Below, piece after piece: positions 1 through 10,420 of a stretch of 64,000 bases of DNA (positions are counted from its first letter, which is position 1; each line of letters begins with the position of its first letter). The DNA comes from Salisapilia sapeloensis (lineage: Eukaryota > Oomycota > Peronosporomycetes > Peronosporales > Salisapiliaceae): positions 20,704 to 84,703 of the forward strand of contig JAADVB010000058.1 of the NCBI GenBank assembly GCA_023334545.1, in the 5' to 3' direction. The notes under the pieces are model-generated. The model was not told the origin of the DNA. It saw nothing but the letters and a program-made list of their open reading frames with translations, and did no database searches. The translations under genes were made by a program, and so were the position numbers.

Positions 1-1543
1 ATGAAACATACCGAAGGAAATCATAGTAGCACGACGTACTAGACACATCGACATTCGGACTGAACACAGCCCAATGTAGCTTCAATTGCTCAATTTTTAC
101 AGAAACTCCAAGGTAGCTGTAGATATTGCCGAGAGCAGTGTCATTTAACTGTCACAACAGATCAATGCAGGCAGTGTGAATAGTTCCTCGATTTCCATAC
201 TTTTCAGGTAGCTCTAAGATATATCTTAGTTTGCCTCACTCTATGTGCACAATCATTTCAAGCCATTGGCACAAGCTAAGGTAGAGAGTATGTTTTACCC
301 GTAGTGAGATATAACGCCAAACAGTTCTTCGTGCAAATGCTGACTTCCAACACCAAGTCTATACTTCCACAAAATACTCTAAGTGACAATCTAATGTTAA
401 GCCCAACAATGTAACTTAAATCAAACCAAGATTTCACGCATCTTGCATGGCCTCTGATGAACGAAATGAGTATAATTCAGCTTATCCTCAATAAGATAGT
501 TCCAAAATGTCGAAGAGATCATTTCAAATGCCTGGATGTACAAGTGTCTTGTGTCATGATGTAATACCCTCTCACCTATGGTCGCAACATAATCGCCTTT
601 CGTTATGCTTGTGGCGAAAAGTATATTTTATCTTTTGCCTGCTTCAAGCAAGTCGACGCTAATGGGAATATAAAGAGAAAATCGAAGGAATTTGAGGTTG
701 CCACAAGTTGCTACTTAAGTTGATATTAGTACAATAACCAAGTAAACAGGAGCCCTAGTGGCCGTAGCATGATACCCGTAAAAAACCGTCTTACTAGAAA
801 GTAATAATTCTGCACTTATTCTTTCATAAATTCTTTGTTCGTCTTTCTTGTTTGGATATGAATTTGGGAGGGTCGTTGTTGTATGTCATAAGATTTTGTG
901 TGTCAAAGAGTCAATATCTTTTAGCATTTTCTCCTTAGAGTCCGTGAGGGTCCTCCCGTTAAGCGGTATTGTATGCCATGTGATGGAAAAGGACCCAAAT
1001 CTGGTTATGGTAACCTAGCATTTATGCAAGTACAAACTGCAGTATCACGACACCAGTTATCTTTATCAAAGACATACGATAGTATTTAATACGATCAACT
1101 AATTTCAACATATCGAAGCGTTCGGCCGACAGAGAGGTTATATTTCGTCGACATCCTGAGTTTGACCGTCCTCAATTGAATGCCATAATTTTATAGTTTC
1201 GTTCCTACACTCACCAATCAAGTGCTGATGCTTCTTGCATTCCGACATAGAGGACATTCCCAACGGCATCGGATACCTGGTAAACTCTATAATAATAGCG
1301 TCAGCATGTACGTCGGTGAGGAGACCAAAGGATGCGAAGCGCGTCAGACCAGCATACCAGCTGGGATAGTTAAGAGATGTACTTAAGTGTTATTCATGAC
1401 GAAGATCTTCGTCATGAACATATGGAGTGAAGAGTGGAAGGAGTGCGAAGTTCCAAGCAGCAGACATACACTTTGCTCCCAGTATTCCATCAAAGACAGT
1501 AGTATTCATTTTTAAAACAAAATACAAGTTTCACGAAACGTTT
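1..1543. other. No gene recognised
   Basis: AT-rich stretch with only short, unconvincing reading frames on both strands. I see no protein motif, tRNA fold or tandem repeat. It lies downstream of the fumarylacetoacetate-hydrolase-like gene, whose 3' end is at 1544. Confidence 0.6.
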
Positions 1544-2431
1544 TTACATTGCAGAGTGCGCCACAACTGGGTTTACGAGCTTTCCAATGCCTTCAATCTC
1601 AATTTCCACGACATCACCCGGAGCCAGATACACTGGCGGGTCTCTCGTGAAGCCAACTCCCTCCGGCGTGCCCGTTAGAATCAATGTTCCCTTCGGCAGA
1701 GTGCAGTCTTGCGACAGCTCTGAAATTAATCGAGCGACAGAAAAGATCATGTCGGCCGTGCTCGACTGCTGCATCGTCTTTCCATTCAAGTATGTTGCAA
1801 TTTTCAGGTCCTGCGGGTCTTTCAGTGCTTCCGGAGTGACCAGTTCGGGTCCAAGAGGACAAAACGTATCGAATCCCTTCGATCGGCTCCATTGCCCCCC
1901 ACCTTTCTTACCCTGCCAGCGTCGAGCCGACACGTCATTCGCACACGAGTAACCGCCGACGTACGACAACGCATCCTCAATCGAGACATTTTTGCATGCT
2001 TTGTTCAGAACCACCGCCAATTCGCATTCGTAATCAACTTCAGGAGGATCCATGGCAATACGAGGGATGACGATCGGATCATTTGGGTGCTGGATTGCGT
2101 GTGGACCTTTGGTGAATAGCACTGGATAGGCAGGTTCCGGCATATTCGTTTCCTTTGCATGCTTCCGGTAGTTGAGACCGATGCACAAAATTTGGGAAGG
2201 AACGATGGGGGCAAGTAGCTTTTTAATCGTAGCCTGGCGACCAGTGTACAGGCGGGTACCGAGCGGATCATTTTCTTCCACGAGATTCACAGTCGCACTC
2301 GACGCTTCCACACGTTCTCCGCATTGCACGACGCCACGTTCATCCTGGAATCGCACGAGTCTCGTCGCTCGAGCCGGACGCGCTGAAGATGACATGTTCA
2401 TGGAGCGGATACTTCGACCAAATAAAGTCAT
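1544..2431 (-). CDS. Fumarylacetoacetate hydrolase domain protein (FAHD2-like)
   Basis: Single-exon gene of 295 residues from the ATG at 2431; the open frame extends two codons upstream to a GTG. The FAH fold is recognisable from the segment ILCIGLNYRKHAKE, the metal-binding acidic cluster around DYECELAVVL, the NDVSARRWQ segment and the GGGQWSRSKGFDTFCPLGP segment, which is typical of FAHD2-type enzymes. Family members are Mg-dependent C-C bond hydrolases or oxaloacetate decarboxylase/tautomerase-like enzymes, often mitochondrial. The first 30 residues are rich in Arg and Ser and almost free of acidic residues, which would suit a mitochondrial presequence (inference). The substrate cannot be told from sequence. 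It is divergently arranged with the SnoaL-like gene, 230 nt apart. Confidence 0.88.
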   Translation of the reverse strand: MTLFGRSIRSMNMSSSARPARATRLVRFQDERGVVQCGERVEASSATVNLVEENDPLGTRLYTGRQATIKKLLAPIVPSQILCIGLNYRKHAKETNMPEPAYPVLFTKGPHAIQHPNDPIVIPRIAMDPPEVDYECELAVVLNKACKNVSIEDALSYVGGYSCANDVSARRWQGKKGGGQWSRSKGFDTFCPLGPELVTPEALKDPQDLKIATYLNGKTMQQSSTADMIFSVARLISELSQDCTLPKGTLILTGTPEGVGFTRDPPVYLAPGDVVEIEIEGIGKLVNPVVAHSAM

Positions 2432-2661
2432 AGCCACACGTTCGCTCTCGTCCAGATGTTGAATTTGTCTCGTAATGATCGTTACCTTCGCCCTCTTTTA
2501 TCTATTAAAAAGTGGGACAATAAGCAAAAACCCGATGCGTCACGAGTAGAGTCGATATAGCTTACGCATACAAAGACCAAGATGTGCAGGATAGCTCGAG
2601 TCGGCAACGTTAAAGACAGCAAAGTCGAAGTCAAAACCGAAAAGAAGAGAAGGGAGAGACC

Positions 2662-3210
2662 ATGGCGAACAAGCACGCGCAGCATCTCGCGGACTCGATC
2701 CTGTCGCTCTACGACGTTGCCGTCGATAGTGACGAGACCATTGCACGCCACTACCTGCCGGAAGCTGTGTTCACAGACCCGGTGGTGGCTGTCCGAGGTG
2801 TTGAAAACATCCAAGCTCAGTTTCGAGCTCTTAGCAAGTTCGTGCGCAGTTCTAAAGCAACGCTGGTGCGAGGCAGCATGGCTGGGTCGTCTGTGCTCAC
2901 AATCGACAGTAGCGTCGTGTTCCGCTTAAAGCCATTTCCAAGTCTACTCAAAATTCAACTGCGCATGTTTAGCGTCTTGGAGCTGCGAGGGGGTAAAATT
3001 GCGTCGCACACGGACCACTTTGACTTTTACTCGGTCCTGAATAACATTCCGGTCGTGTCCTACTTGTACGCACAATTCCGACCAATGTTTGGTGCCGCGA
3101 GCTCTGCAGTGATTAAACGCCTCGTGCCATCTTCTACGTCGACAAAGTATTTGACGGAAGAAGCCGAGTCGAATGGCAATGGCGTGCAGCAAGCGACAGC
3201 GACTAGCTAA
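2662..3210 (+). CDS. SnoaL/NTF2-like fold protein
   Basis: Single-exon gene of 182 residues; the start ATG at 2662 sits in a good eukaryotic context (ACCATGG). The sequence resembles the SnoaL-like cone fold: an N-terminal helix with ARHYLPEAVFTDPVV, then VRGVENIQAQFRAL, alternating strands, and a closing GGKIASHTDHFDFYS strand. Such proteins are small ligand-binding domains or isomerases; no catalytic role can be assigned here. The last 35 residues are polar and probably disordered. It shares a 230-nt divergent promoter region with the FAH-domain gene. Confidence 0.75.
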   Translation: MANKHAQHLADSILSLYDVAVDSDETIARHYLPEAVFTDPVVAVRGVENIQAQFRALSKFVRSSKATLVRGSMAGSSVLTIDSSVVFRLKPFPSLLKIQLRMFSVLELRGGKIASHTDHFDFYSVLNNIPVVSYLYAQFRPMFGAASSAVIKRLVPSSTSTKYLTEEAESNGNGVQQATATS

Positions 3211-3312
3211 GAAAAGAACAAGTGGTGGATTTTGTTATGACTGCAAGTAACAGCAAAATGAAAGAAAAAGAAAACAGTTTTTATTTTCAAAATGAAGTGT
3301 CTACCACGATCA

Positions 3313-4470
3313 TTACGGTAAGCCTAGTCCTGCGAACGGATCTCGTCCGTTCATCGGTCGACTAGGTTTGCTAGCAGCTTTTGACTGATGCATGGTATTC
3401 GAGGATTCTTTCATGCCATTCGGATCCAATAGGCTACTAATTGTCTGTCCGGCATTCGCTTGTTGCATCTGCTGTTGATACGATGCGTACGAATGCACTG
3501 GCTGGTGGGACATGTTACTTTGCATGCCATTGCCGTTCCAGCTCGAGTGGCTGTTCGTGTGGGACGGCTGAGATGGAGCCGGAGCTGGAGGTGTCTGGTG
3601 TACCGCATCAAAGGCACTAAAGTCAGGTCGGAACGATCCGTTCTGGCTGCTATTGCTACCGACCGACTGGGTAGGACTAACCTGCGGGGCAGAAGCAAAT
3701 GGATCGAACGACATACTTGAGCTCATGTGTGAACGGCTAGTGGAAACAGAGGACTGCGATCCAGGAGAGCTGACCACTGATGTCGCAGCTGCAGAACTCA
3801 ATCCGAACGGATCAAAGGACGAGTGGTTTGCTGTCGAGGAAGAGGATGCGACGGATGGTGTCCGGTGGGTGCTTCCGGAAGCTGTGAAATCTCCCCATAT
3901 GTCGTCTCCATTGGAGGAAGAGGCTGTGACGGCCTGGGTAGACCACATCGACGCATTGGACGAGGAAGAGACGGAAAATGCATCGAAGGAAGTGGCATTG
4001 GATACGTTGGAGGCTCCGTCGTCATTGAAATCCAGTAAGTTGATGCTTGGTGTGGGTGCTGGGGCCGCTGCTGACTCTGTTTCCTCCTGTTCTTCTGCAT
4101 AGAATGCCTTTTGGTTGTACACGACGTTAACAAAGTGCTTATAGTACTCGAGTGGGTCATCCGGCGTTGGCTTGTGCAATTGCGATTCGTCCCACTTAGC
4201 CAACCAACGACGTCGGCAAGCAGCATTGCCACCACCATTCTCGTCTTTGAGCGCAAGCACTTCATTGAGCTCCCAATTGCTCATCGTAACGCTTTTCACG
4301 CGAAACGAAAAGGACTGATGGGCACTTTTGCACATGCTACAGACAAATGCTTTCGTACGCTCGACGATATTCTGATGGCCAAACTTGCTCTCCGCGTCAC
4401 AGTTGGCGCAAGCCTTATTGGATGGCAAGCGCCGTAGAGCATTCAGCTGCGTCTCTGCGGACGTCGCCAT
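3313..4470 (-). CDS. ArfGAP-domain protein, AGFG/AGD14-like, with DPF motifs
   Basis: 385-residue single-exon gene. An N-terminal ArfGAP zinc finger uses Cys21, Cys24, Cys44 and Cys47, followed by FRVKSVTMSNWELNEV, which is the AGFG/HRB and plant AGD14 style (HRVKS plus SMT/SMS). The spacing C-x2-C-x19-C-x2-C is three residues longer than the usual x16. The residue normally holding the catalytic arginine (HR-S/E-) is Gln52, so GAP activity is doubtful. The remaining two thirds is Ser/Asn/Gln-rich with FDPF repeats, a final DPFAGLGLP, and a NLLDF segment resembling a clathrin box; DPF motifs in this family bind AP-2/EH-type endocytic adaptors. A role in vesicle coat or endocytic traffic is the reasonable inference. 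Confidence 0.85.
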   Translation of the reverse strand: MATSAETQLNALRRLPSNKACANCDAESKFGHQNIVERTKAFVCSMCKSAHQSFSFRVKSVTMSNWELNEVLALKDENGGGNAACRRRWLAKWDESQLHKPTPDDPLEYYKHFVNVVYNQKAFYAEEQEETESAAAPAPTPSINLLDFNDDGASNVSNATSFDAFSVSSSSNASMWSTQAVTASSSNGDDIWGDFTASGSTHRTPSVASSSSTANHSSFDPFGLSSAAATSVVSSPGSQSSVSTSRSHMSSSMSFDPFASAPQVSPTQSVGSNSSQNGSFRPDFSAFDAVHQTPPAPAPSQPSHTNSHSSWNGNGMQSNMSHQPVHSYASYQQQMQQANAGQTISSLLDPNGMKESSNTMHQSKAASKPSRPMNGRDPFAGLGLP

Positions 4471-6928
4471 GGAGGGAGTAGATAAGAGTCAGCGGATAAA
4501 ATCCGTTTGAGTTATTTTGGGTGTCTGTCTCGGTTTAGTGGAAGCAATAATGGTTGTAATTTTATGAATTTGTGGTACGACTGCGGTACATGGAAACGTC
4601 GGACTGAAGGCTTCCGTATCCAGTGTCACTCCATCGAGTACCCTTCTCACGATGGTCATTGACAGTACGTGGAGGCGTGGAGCTGACGTACGTAACGATA
4701 TTGTGGTTATTAATGTAAAAGATAGTTCGTTGGATTTCTTTTGAAGCGTCTAAGTAGGGATAAATGGAATGGTTATCATGTTATGCCGAGCTGCAACCGG
4801 ATTATATAATTACCAAATACGGTGTGACAGCAGAAATGTACTACCAAAATGCAGTTAGGACAAAAAGGAGTCATGGTAGAATAATTAATGTGCTATTCAT
4901 CGGATGCTATATGAACATGGCCTTGTATGACCCTTGATCGAATACCGCCGTGGTCAAGTAGAATCCGAAAGCGCTATCGTGGTAGTAACTTTGTTCACAC
5001 ATAGAGATCATATTCTTATGCTGAAGTTGAGCTTTCAACATCCCTCGTGTGAGCTCCCGCAGCAGCAGCAACCAATAAAAAAATTAAGCTGACAGAACGG
5101 GTGTCGCCCGAGGTAAGCGTCTGATTTCTTATATCGATTGTTGCTCTGTTCATCACAAGCCGATTGACTTCCTGCTGGTTGATTACATAATAAAAAACAT
5201 GGTTTATCTCCTCTACTTTTCTATGCTACTTTGGTAACTCTTGCTTATCCATGTTCACGGTCAGAAGTCCACCACTCCAGCATTTCCCGAACATCGTCTC
5301 CGTAATAGTATCGCGTTGCAAAAGGTCGAGCTTACCATGCTATATTATATAACCGGCCTTTGAGGAATATGCTTAAGTAGCTGTTTATGTGGTAACTCTG
5401 AGCTACAAGCGCTAATCGCTATACATGCCGAAGATATAGCTATAAATACTAAGAAGACACAAACTAAAGGATCGGATGGAAGTATCGCTCGAGAGCGTAT
5501 AATGAAGTCGGGTTGTAGTTACACTGTCTACCCGGAAATAGATATCCGAACATCTATCGTGGATAGAAATAAGTTGAAGGAAGATTGAGAGCAACGTAAC
5601 CGGCAGATAGCTTTCCAAAGCACCAAATACAACTATGAAAAAGATCTTCTCGTCGACAAATGGAAATATGTCGACATAGCTATGGCATATGATGAAATCA
5701 ATCAATTCCGGACGATATTCTTAGCTCCAGGCAACGGGAATAAACTCTACTTAAAAGCATTCATAACAGTATTGTGGTTGAGACAATTAAAACGAAAACT
5801 TTGTCTGTGCATCCGTTTGTCTATGGTCTATACAGTTCGAAATTGTATCCTTATCCACTATAATTATTCTTTCACATTTTCTAGTGAGCTCCATCTTAAC
5901 ATGGATTTAGTTGCATCATTGAGTTCCTGGATGGAAGGAACTAAGTATTCAATTAGGTCCAGCAATTGATTCATACCACACTACTGTAGACTGTATACCT
6001 TGTACTCGTTTTAATCGCCCAACCATGTTTTCGTGTAAATCATAGAGACTAATTACTTTTATTACCATGCATCATCATCGGTACCGGTACTGTGGTGTAG
6101 ATTATACGAAAAAGTCCTTCGACTATCGATTAGCGAAGAAACCCACCATTCATTCCTCTTTTCTTTTCCTTTCCTTCTTTCGCACTCATTCGACCGAATT
6201 GTGGATATCTTGAGCTGCCTGGTGATTGATCATTTGTCTCAGTGACGATTCGAAAGAGGAAGTCAAAGTGTGTCTTTATAGGATGGTATTTACAATAGCT
6301 GTCACGAAGGATTACGTCGATCATGAAAATAAATATCGTGAAATTAGAAGTTTCACAAAAGTAGAAGCTTTAAACACAAACGAAGTAGTAGAAGCTGGTG
6401 ACGTCTATGGACATGCGTGTGGTTTCTGCAGCTACACCTAAAAGCGACTGCAAGAGTTTGAAAGTGAGGTTATTGTGAAGTTCGAAAAGAGATCTACAAG
6501 AAGGGTGGAACGTGCGTGGAAGCCATGAGTCTGATAAGCTGTATGTCAAAACGTCGGTAGAAACTTGCACTCTAAAAGTTTGTTATGTGTTGCAGACCCT
6601 TTCGAATGTGAAGGTGCTATGATCCGAGCGAATTTCTTTGATCCTTAAAGATCAAGCCGTAGCCAACGGGAACTCAGAATACTGTTAAAAGGTTTCTATA
6701 GGATAGTAGGGAATGTCGCGCTCTATCATTGAGAGATTTTCAACCACTCGCGTCTTTGTGCTTTCCTGTAGTAAGTTCGCATACGAAATCTCTTTGATGT
6801 AATTCTATGTGAATCATGACCGCATATGACCCAGAATCGAATATATGCCATTGCTGAATATAACCTAATATGGAATCGACTCTAGAGACCACTCCAAGTC
6901 ATTTTCATATTTATTCTCAAGTCCCATA
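4471..6928. other. Gene-poor AT-rich stretch
   Basis: About 2.4 kb without a supported gene. The longest frames (about 95 codons near 5412-5969 on either strand) show no recognisable domain and contain no convincing splice partners. Possibly decayed repetitive DNA, but I cannot name an element. Confidence 0.5.
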
Positions 6929-7710
6929 ATGATGCGCACGACTGCCTTTGATGTAGCGTTGATAATCGCGATTTCTCCACGCTCAGTTTCACCGCACTCT
7001 ATGCGCGGCATGGAGGCCAAGTGTGATCCTAACATGGTTTGTCCGGAGGAAGTTGAGCCAAAGTGCGCATATTACGGTCAGATCTACTACAACGATTGCT
7101 TCAATGAGCGTGACAATTGTGGTCAATTTGAGATCAATCCTGTTGTTGAGAAAGATGTCTGCGATTCTTTAACTTTTAAAGTTTCGACGCCGGAATGCAA
7201 TAAAGATAACAAATGTGAGGATGTTCACAGACCTGTATGTGGATCAGACTTTAAAACGTACGATAACGCGTGCCTCTTCTGAAAACCAAACTGTGAAGCC
7301 AACATGAAGATGAAAGCTGATTCGCATGGGGTTGTAATTCAGAAGGCAGTGGAGATGATGGTGCAGGCTCATTTGCGAACAACTCTACTGCTGAAGGCGT
7401 TGATGTTGGTGATAATGATCCCTCGGATTTTTCAGATGTCGAATCAAACGACAACGGAAAAGCGATGGGCAAAGATGAAGGCGATGAGAATTGCTTGGGA
7501 AACAGTACTGACGATATGAGTTACTCTAGAGATTAGAACATACCCAATTGGTTTGATCCTACTCGTCTGGACGATTGGCACTTGAGAGGCAACGGACCAT
7601 ATTTTAGTGATAGTCGATCGGACGAGAGTAAAGGGCATGTTCATGCCAGCGATCTAAGTAATTCGGGAAAAGATGGCCTTGATGTTGGTGAAAACGATCG
7701 GGGCGACTAG
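6929..7710 (+). pseudogene. Broken two-domain Kazal-like protease inhibitor
   Basis: A Kazal-inhibitor gene that can no longer be read through. The first Kazal domain is intact in Cys spacing (C-x5-C-x7-C-x10-C-x6-C-x13-C). The second starts normally (CNKDNKC, RPVCGSDFKTYDNAC) but is stopped by TGA at 7280-7282 between its fourth and fifth Cys. The frame continues beyond the stop up to about 7327. A one-base shift at the GGGG run 7328-7331 then moves the sixth Cys (7333-7335) into another frame. That second frame runs on as a Gly/Asp/Ser-rich tail with a TAG at 7534-7536 and a final stop at 7708-7710. The tail (DVGDNDPSDFSDVES) closely resembles the tail repeats of the intact Kazal gene at 8402, so the two are tandem paralogues. 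The N-terminus has a short hydrophobic segment suggesting a decayed signal peptide. Confidence 0.85.
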
Positions 7711-8401
7711 ATGGAAGTTAGTACGGTAGCCATCTTAATTTGGACGCATCATTAAAAACCAAGTTTTATTATAATCCAAATGAAAAAAGATGGATGAAGC
7801 ATACTAGAACCGGTCAACAAATAGCTACTTGCACTACCTTGAACTCATGACATCTTTGATCTAGTAATCTAGCTTTCGCCATTCTGCGCCCTTTCATGTA
7901 TAGGAATTTCATTTTTAACCAGGCATCATTTACTTGATCTACAATACAATTTAATGAACAGGCCATCATAGCGATATGTCGATATTTTAAATGTCAAAAT
8001 GCAAATTATTTATTTGTTAAGTGTTTCGAACACTTATATTTTAGCGGTAATATATACTTTTACTTTTTAATATGAAGAGAAAGAAGCTTAAATATAAGTC
8101 ATCTCGAAGTCAAGACTCTTTCGATACGTGGCAATTATTCTGTTAGATTTATGGGAAATCTCTTCATATCAGCGCCTTCATCGTGGTCATCCGGTCACTG
8201 ACACGTATACAGCTCATCATTCGACAGATGGTCGTCGTCCTTCCACGACAGCCAAGATAACTGTGATGTGCATTTAATTCGCTTCGTAAGTCCAGGTGGC
8301 ATTATCCTATCTTGGATAGAATGTAATTGGAGCCAAGTGTGACTGCGTGGTCAGTACAGAATTTCCTTCACTGAGCACAACAAGCACAAGTTTCAAGAAA
8401 T
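7711..8401. other. Intergenic between Kazal paralogues
   Basis: About 0.7 kb, AT-rich, no supported gene. It holds the presumed promoter of the Kazal gene at 8402; I see no specific element that I can support. Confidence 0.5.
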
Positions 8402-10078
8402 ATGCTCCACCCTACTGTCCTTGTCATCTCGACTTTGGCTCTGCTGTCCTCGACACCTACTGTCGCAAACAACATGAGACGAGCACAGGATTGTCCTGAC
8501 ACGCCATGCTCTGATAAAGACGACCCCGTGTGTGCATCTAATCATCAGACATTTCGAAATGAGTGTGAATTTAACAAGAGAGCCTGCATCGAGTCGACTA
8601 AGATGACTATCATCTTCAATGGTTCTTGTGATAATGCTTTACAAAATGAAGATGAAGCTAGTCCTTCTCGCCGTCAACTTACTGGCTTTGGCTTTAGCTT
8701 AAATGATGCTGTCAATGATGTAGTGTCAACTATTGGCACTAGTGATGATAACGAGGAGGATGCCACTGGTATTAACGGTCTCATCAGTGACAGATTTCCG
8801 ATTAGTAAGACAGTTGAGAACGATCTATTGTCGACTATCAGCAGTTTTGGTGATTCTAAGGAGGAGGATTCCACTGGTATCAATGGTCTCGTGAGTGATG
8901 TATGGCCACAAGGTGGCGAGATTTCCAAAAGTGCATGGTCACTGTTGGACGGTAGCGGCACTAACCACCTGGATGACAGTGGAAATAATGATATGAGCAG
9001 TGACAGTCGAACAGCTCTTGACAGCGTTATCAAGGACATACTACCACTATATGACAGCAATGTCGATAGTGTGCTGGATGGCAGTAATAGCGACGGTTCG
9101 AGCAGCAGTCTACGGGCGAAACGCGATGATATTATGATAAGCCTAGTGTCGCAATACGACAGCAGTGGCAGTAGCTTGCAGGATGGGATTAGCAATGGTA
9201 ACTCCGCCGATGATAAATGGGCGAAGGTTGCCGATATTGCCAAAACCTTATTGCAACCGTATGACAGTAGTGGTGATAGCTCGCTGGATAGCAGTGGTAT
9301 TAATGACTCTGAAACTGACTTGCGGGCGAGATTAGGCGATACTATCAAAAGTTTAGTGGCAGCAAATGACAACAGTGGCAGTGACGATGTCTTCGTCAAT
9401 GGAAAATCAACTGGTGTCAACATTGGCAAAGTGGTGTCATCAATGCTTAGCAGCAGTGGCAGTAACTGGCAGGAAGGTTTTGCTGACCTTCTTTGCGAGC
9501 TGCATGGAGGCTGCAGTGAAGATTCCAAGGATTTAAAGACGTCATGTGATAATCTTAAAGCTTGCAAGACAGAGCACAACCCAGTGTGTGGAAGCGATTT
9601 GGTTACGTATTCAAACAAGTGTGAACTTGAAGTTGCCCGCTGCGAAAAGAAAGCAGACCTGAAGATACTTAAATCTGAAGCGTGTGATTCGACTTATGCA
9701 AATGGCGCGTCCAGCTCAAGTGGAGGAAGCGCAATGAGGGATGGCGCCATCTTTGGCAGCGATCTATCGGGCAACTCGAACTACGATGGAGTTACTGTTG
9801 GGGATGATGACTCTGAAAGCAATTTCTCGGACATACCGATCCTCGGCGAGGTTACTGTTGGAGATGTTACGTCTGAAAGTGATTCGTCGGACATACAAAG
9901 TTACGGTGAAGTTTATGCTGGAGATGATACAAATGAAAGTGATGCGCATGAGCTTGAGTACGAAGTTACTACTGGAGATGAAAAGTCAGAAAGTGATACA
10001 TCGGACGTATCAAGCCTCGGTATACCCGATGAAGTATATCTCGTGAACAACAGCGATAAGATCGGCACCTCTGACTAA
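8402..10078 (+). CDS. Secreted Kazal-type protease inhibitor with internal repeats
   Basis: Single exon, 558 residues. A signal peptide is clear at residues 1-23 (hydrophobic LVISTLALLSS, then TPTVANN). Kazal domain 1 spans Cys31-Cys76 and Kazal domain 2 Cys382-Cys428, both with six cysteines. Between them lie 300 residues rich in Ser, Asp and Gly. They include four near-identical-length units of 34-35 residues (202-236, 237-271, 272-306, 307-340), each a short amphipathic helix followed by a YDSSGSS-like linker, plus two looser units before them ending in TGINGL-SD. After domain 2, residues 463-540 carry four 19-20-residue acidic units of the form EVTVGD--SES--SDI. Kazal domains inhibit serine proteases; oomycete family members act outside the cell against host or microbial proteases. 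The long acidic spacer is unusual and its job is unknown. It is paralogous to the pseudogene upstream. Confidence 0.88.
   Translation: MLHPTVLVISTLALLSSTPTVANNMRRAQDCPDTPCSDKDDPVCASNHQTFRNECEFNKRACIESTKMTIIFNGSCDNALQNEDEASPSRRQLTGFGFSLNDAVNDVVSTIGTSDDNEEDATGINGLISDRFPISKTVENDLLSTISSFGDSKEEDSTGINGLVSDVWPQGGEISKSAWSLLDGSGTNHLDDSGNNDMSSDSRTALDSVIKDILPLYDSNVDSVLDGSNSDGSSSSLRAKRDDIMISLVSQYDSSGSSLQDGISNGNSADDKWAKVADIAKTLLQPYDSSGDSSLDSSGINDSETDLRARLGDTIKSLVAANDNSGSDDVFVNGKSTGVNIGKVVSSMLSSSGSNWQEGFADLLCELHGGCSEDSKDLKTSCDNLKACKTEHNPVCGSDLVTYSNKCELEVARCEKKADLKILKSEACDSTYANGASSSSGGSAMRDGAIFGSDLSGNSNYDGVTVGDDDSESNFSDIPILGEVTVGDVTSESDSSDIQSYGEVYAGDDTNESDAHELEYEVTTGDEKSESDTSDVSSLGIPDEVYLVNNSDKIGTSD
9005..9421 (+). 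repeat. Four 35-residue coding repeats
   Basis: Within the Kazal gene, residues 202-340 are four consecutive units of 35, 35, 35 and 34 codons. Each unit has the pattern (L/W)-R/A-x-K/R-x-D-I-hydrophobic helix, then (L/Q)-YDSS-G linker, then an acidic Asn/Ser stretch. The nucleotide copies have drifted, so this is an old expansion rather than a fresh tandem array. Confidence 0.7.
9788..10021 (+). repeat. Four 20-residue acidic coding repeats
   Basis: Residues 463-540 of the Kazal gene form four units of 19-20 codons built around GEVTVGD, SESD and SDI. The same type of unit (VDVGDNDPSDFSDVES) is found in the tail of the upstream pseudogene, showing that the tail is a family trait. Confidence 0.7.
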
Positions 10079-10420
10079 AAACTACATAATCATGTTTTGC
10101 GAAACGAATTGAGGCTGAGCTTGTTAAAATGATGGGAAGAGATAATCAAAAGAGTGTGGTTTTGAAATCGATAGTTGTGGTAATGATATGGATATGCAGT
10201 CTACTAGTAACAGAAATAAAAGCATGTTCACAAACAAAAGCTAGTGTCAGTGTTGTCTGTATACCTGTACTCAATGCTTAAAGTAACAGCTCGAATGTAC
10301 TAACTTATGTGTGATATTACTAGCCACTTTGTGGTGCTGCTAGCAGCCAAGATTTATATTGTTTATTTTTCGTTTTCGATGCCTAGCCTTCATCCGTTTC
10401 AGTACTTTGTCAGATCTGAG
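10079..10420. other. Short intergenic region between convergent genes
   Basis: Contains the 3' ends of the Kazal gene and of the START/FYVE gene. No gene or structured element seen. Confidence 0.5.

Noticed and set aside
7280..7282. TGA inside the Kazal gene read as selenocysteine or stop readthrough
   Set aside because: A frameshift follows within 50 nt and a further in-frame TAG lies in the tail, so recoding of one codon would not restore the protein.
8674..9618. 314-codon minus-strand frame rich in Leu and Ser
   Set aside because: Antisense of the repeat-bearing Kazal gene, no start context or motif; the plus-strand gene has a signal peptide and two Kazal domains.
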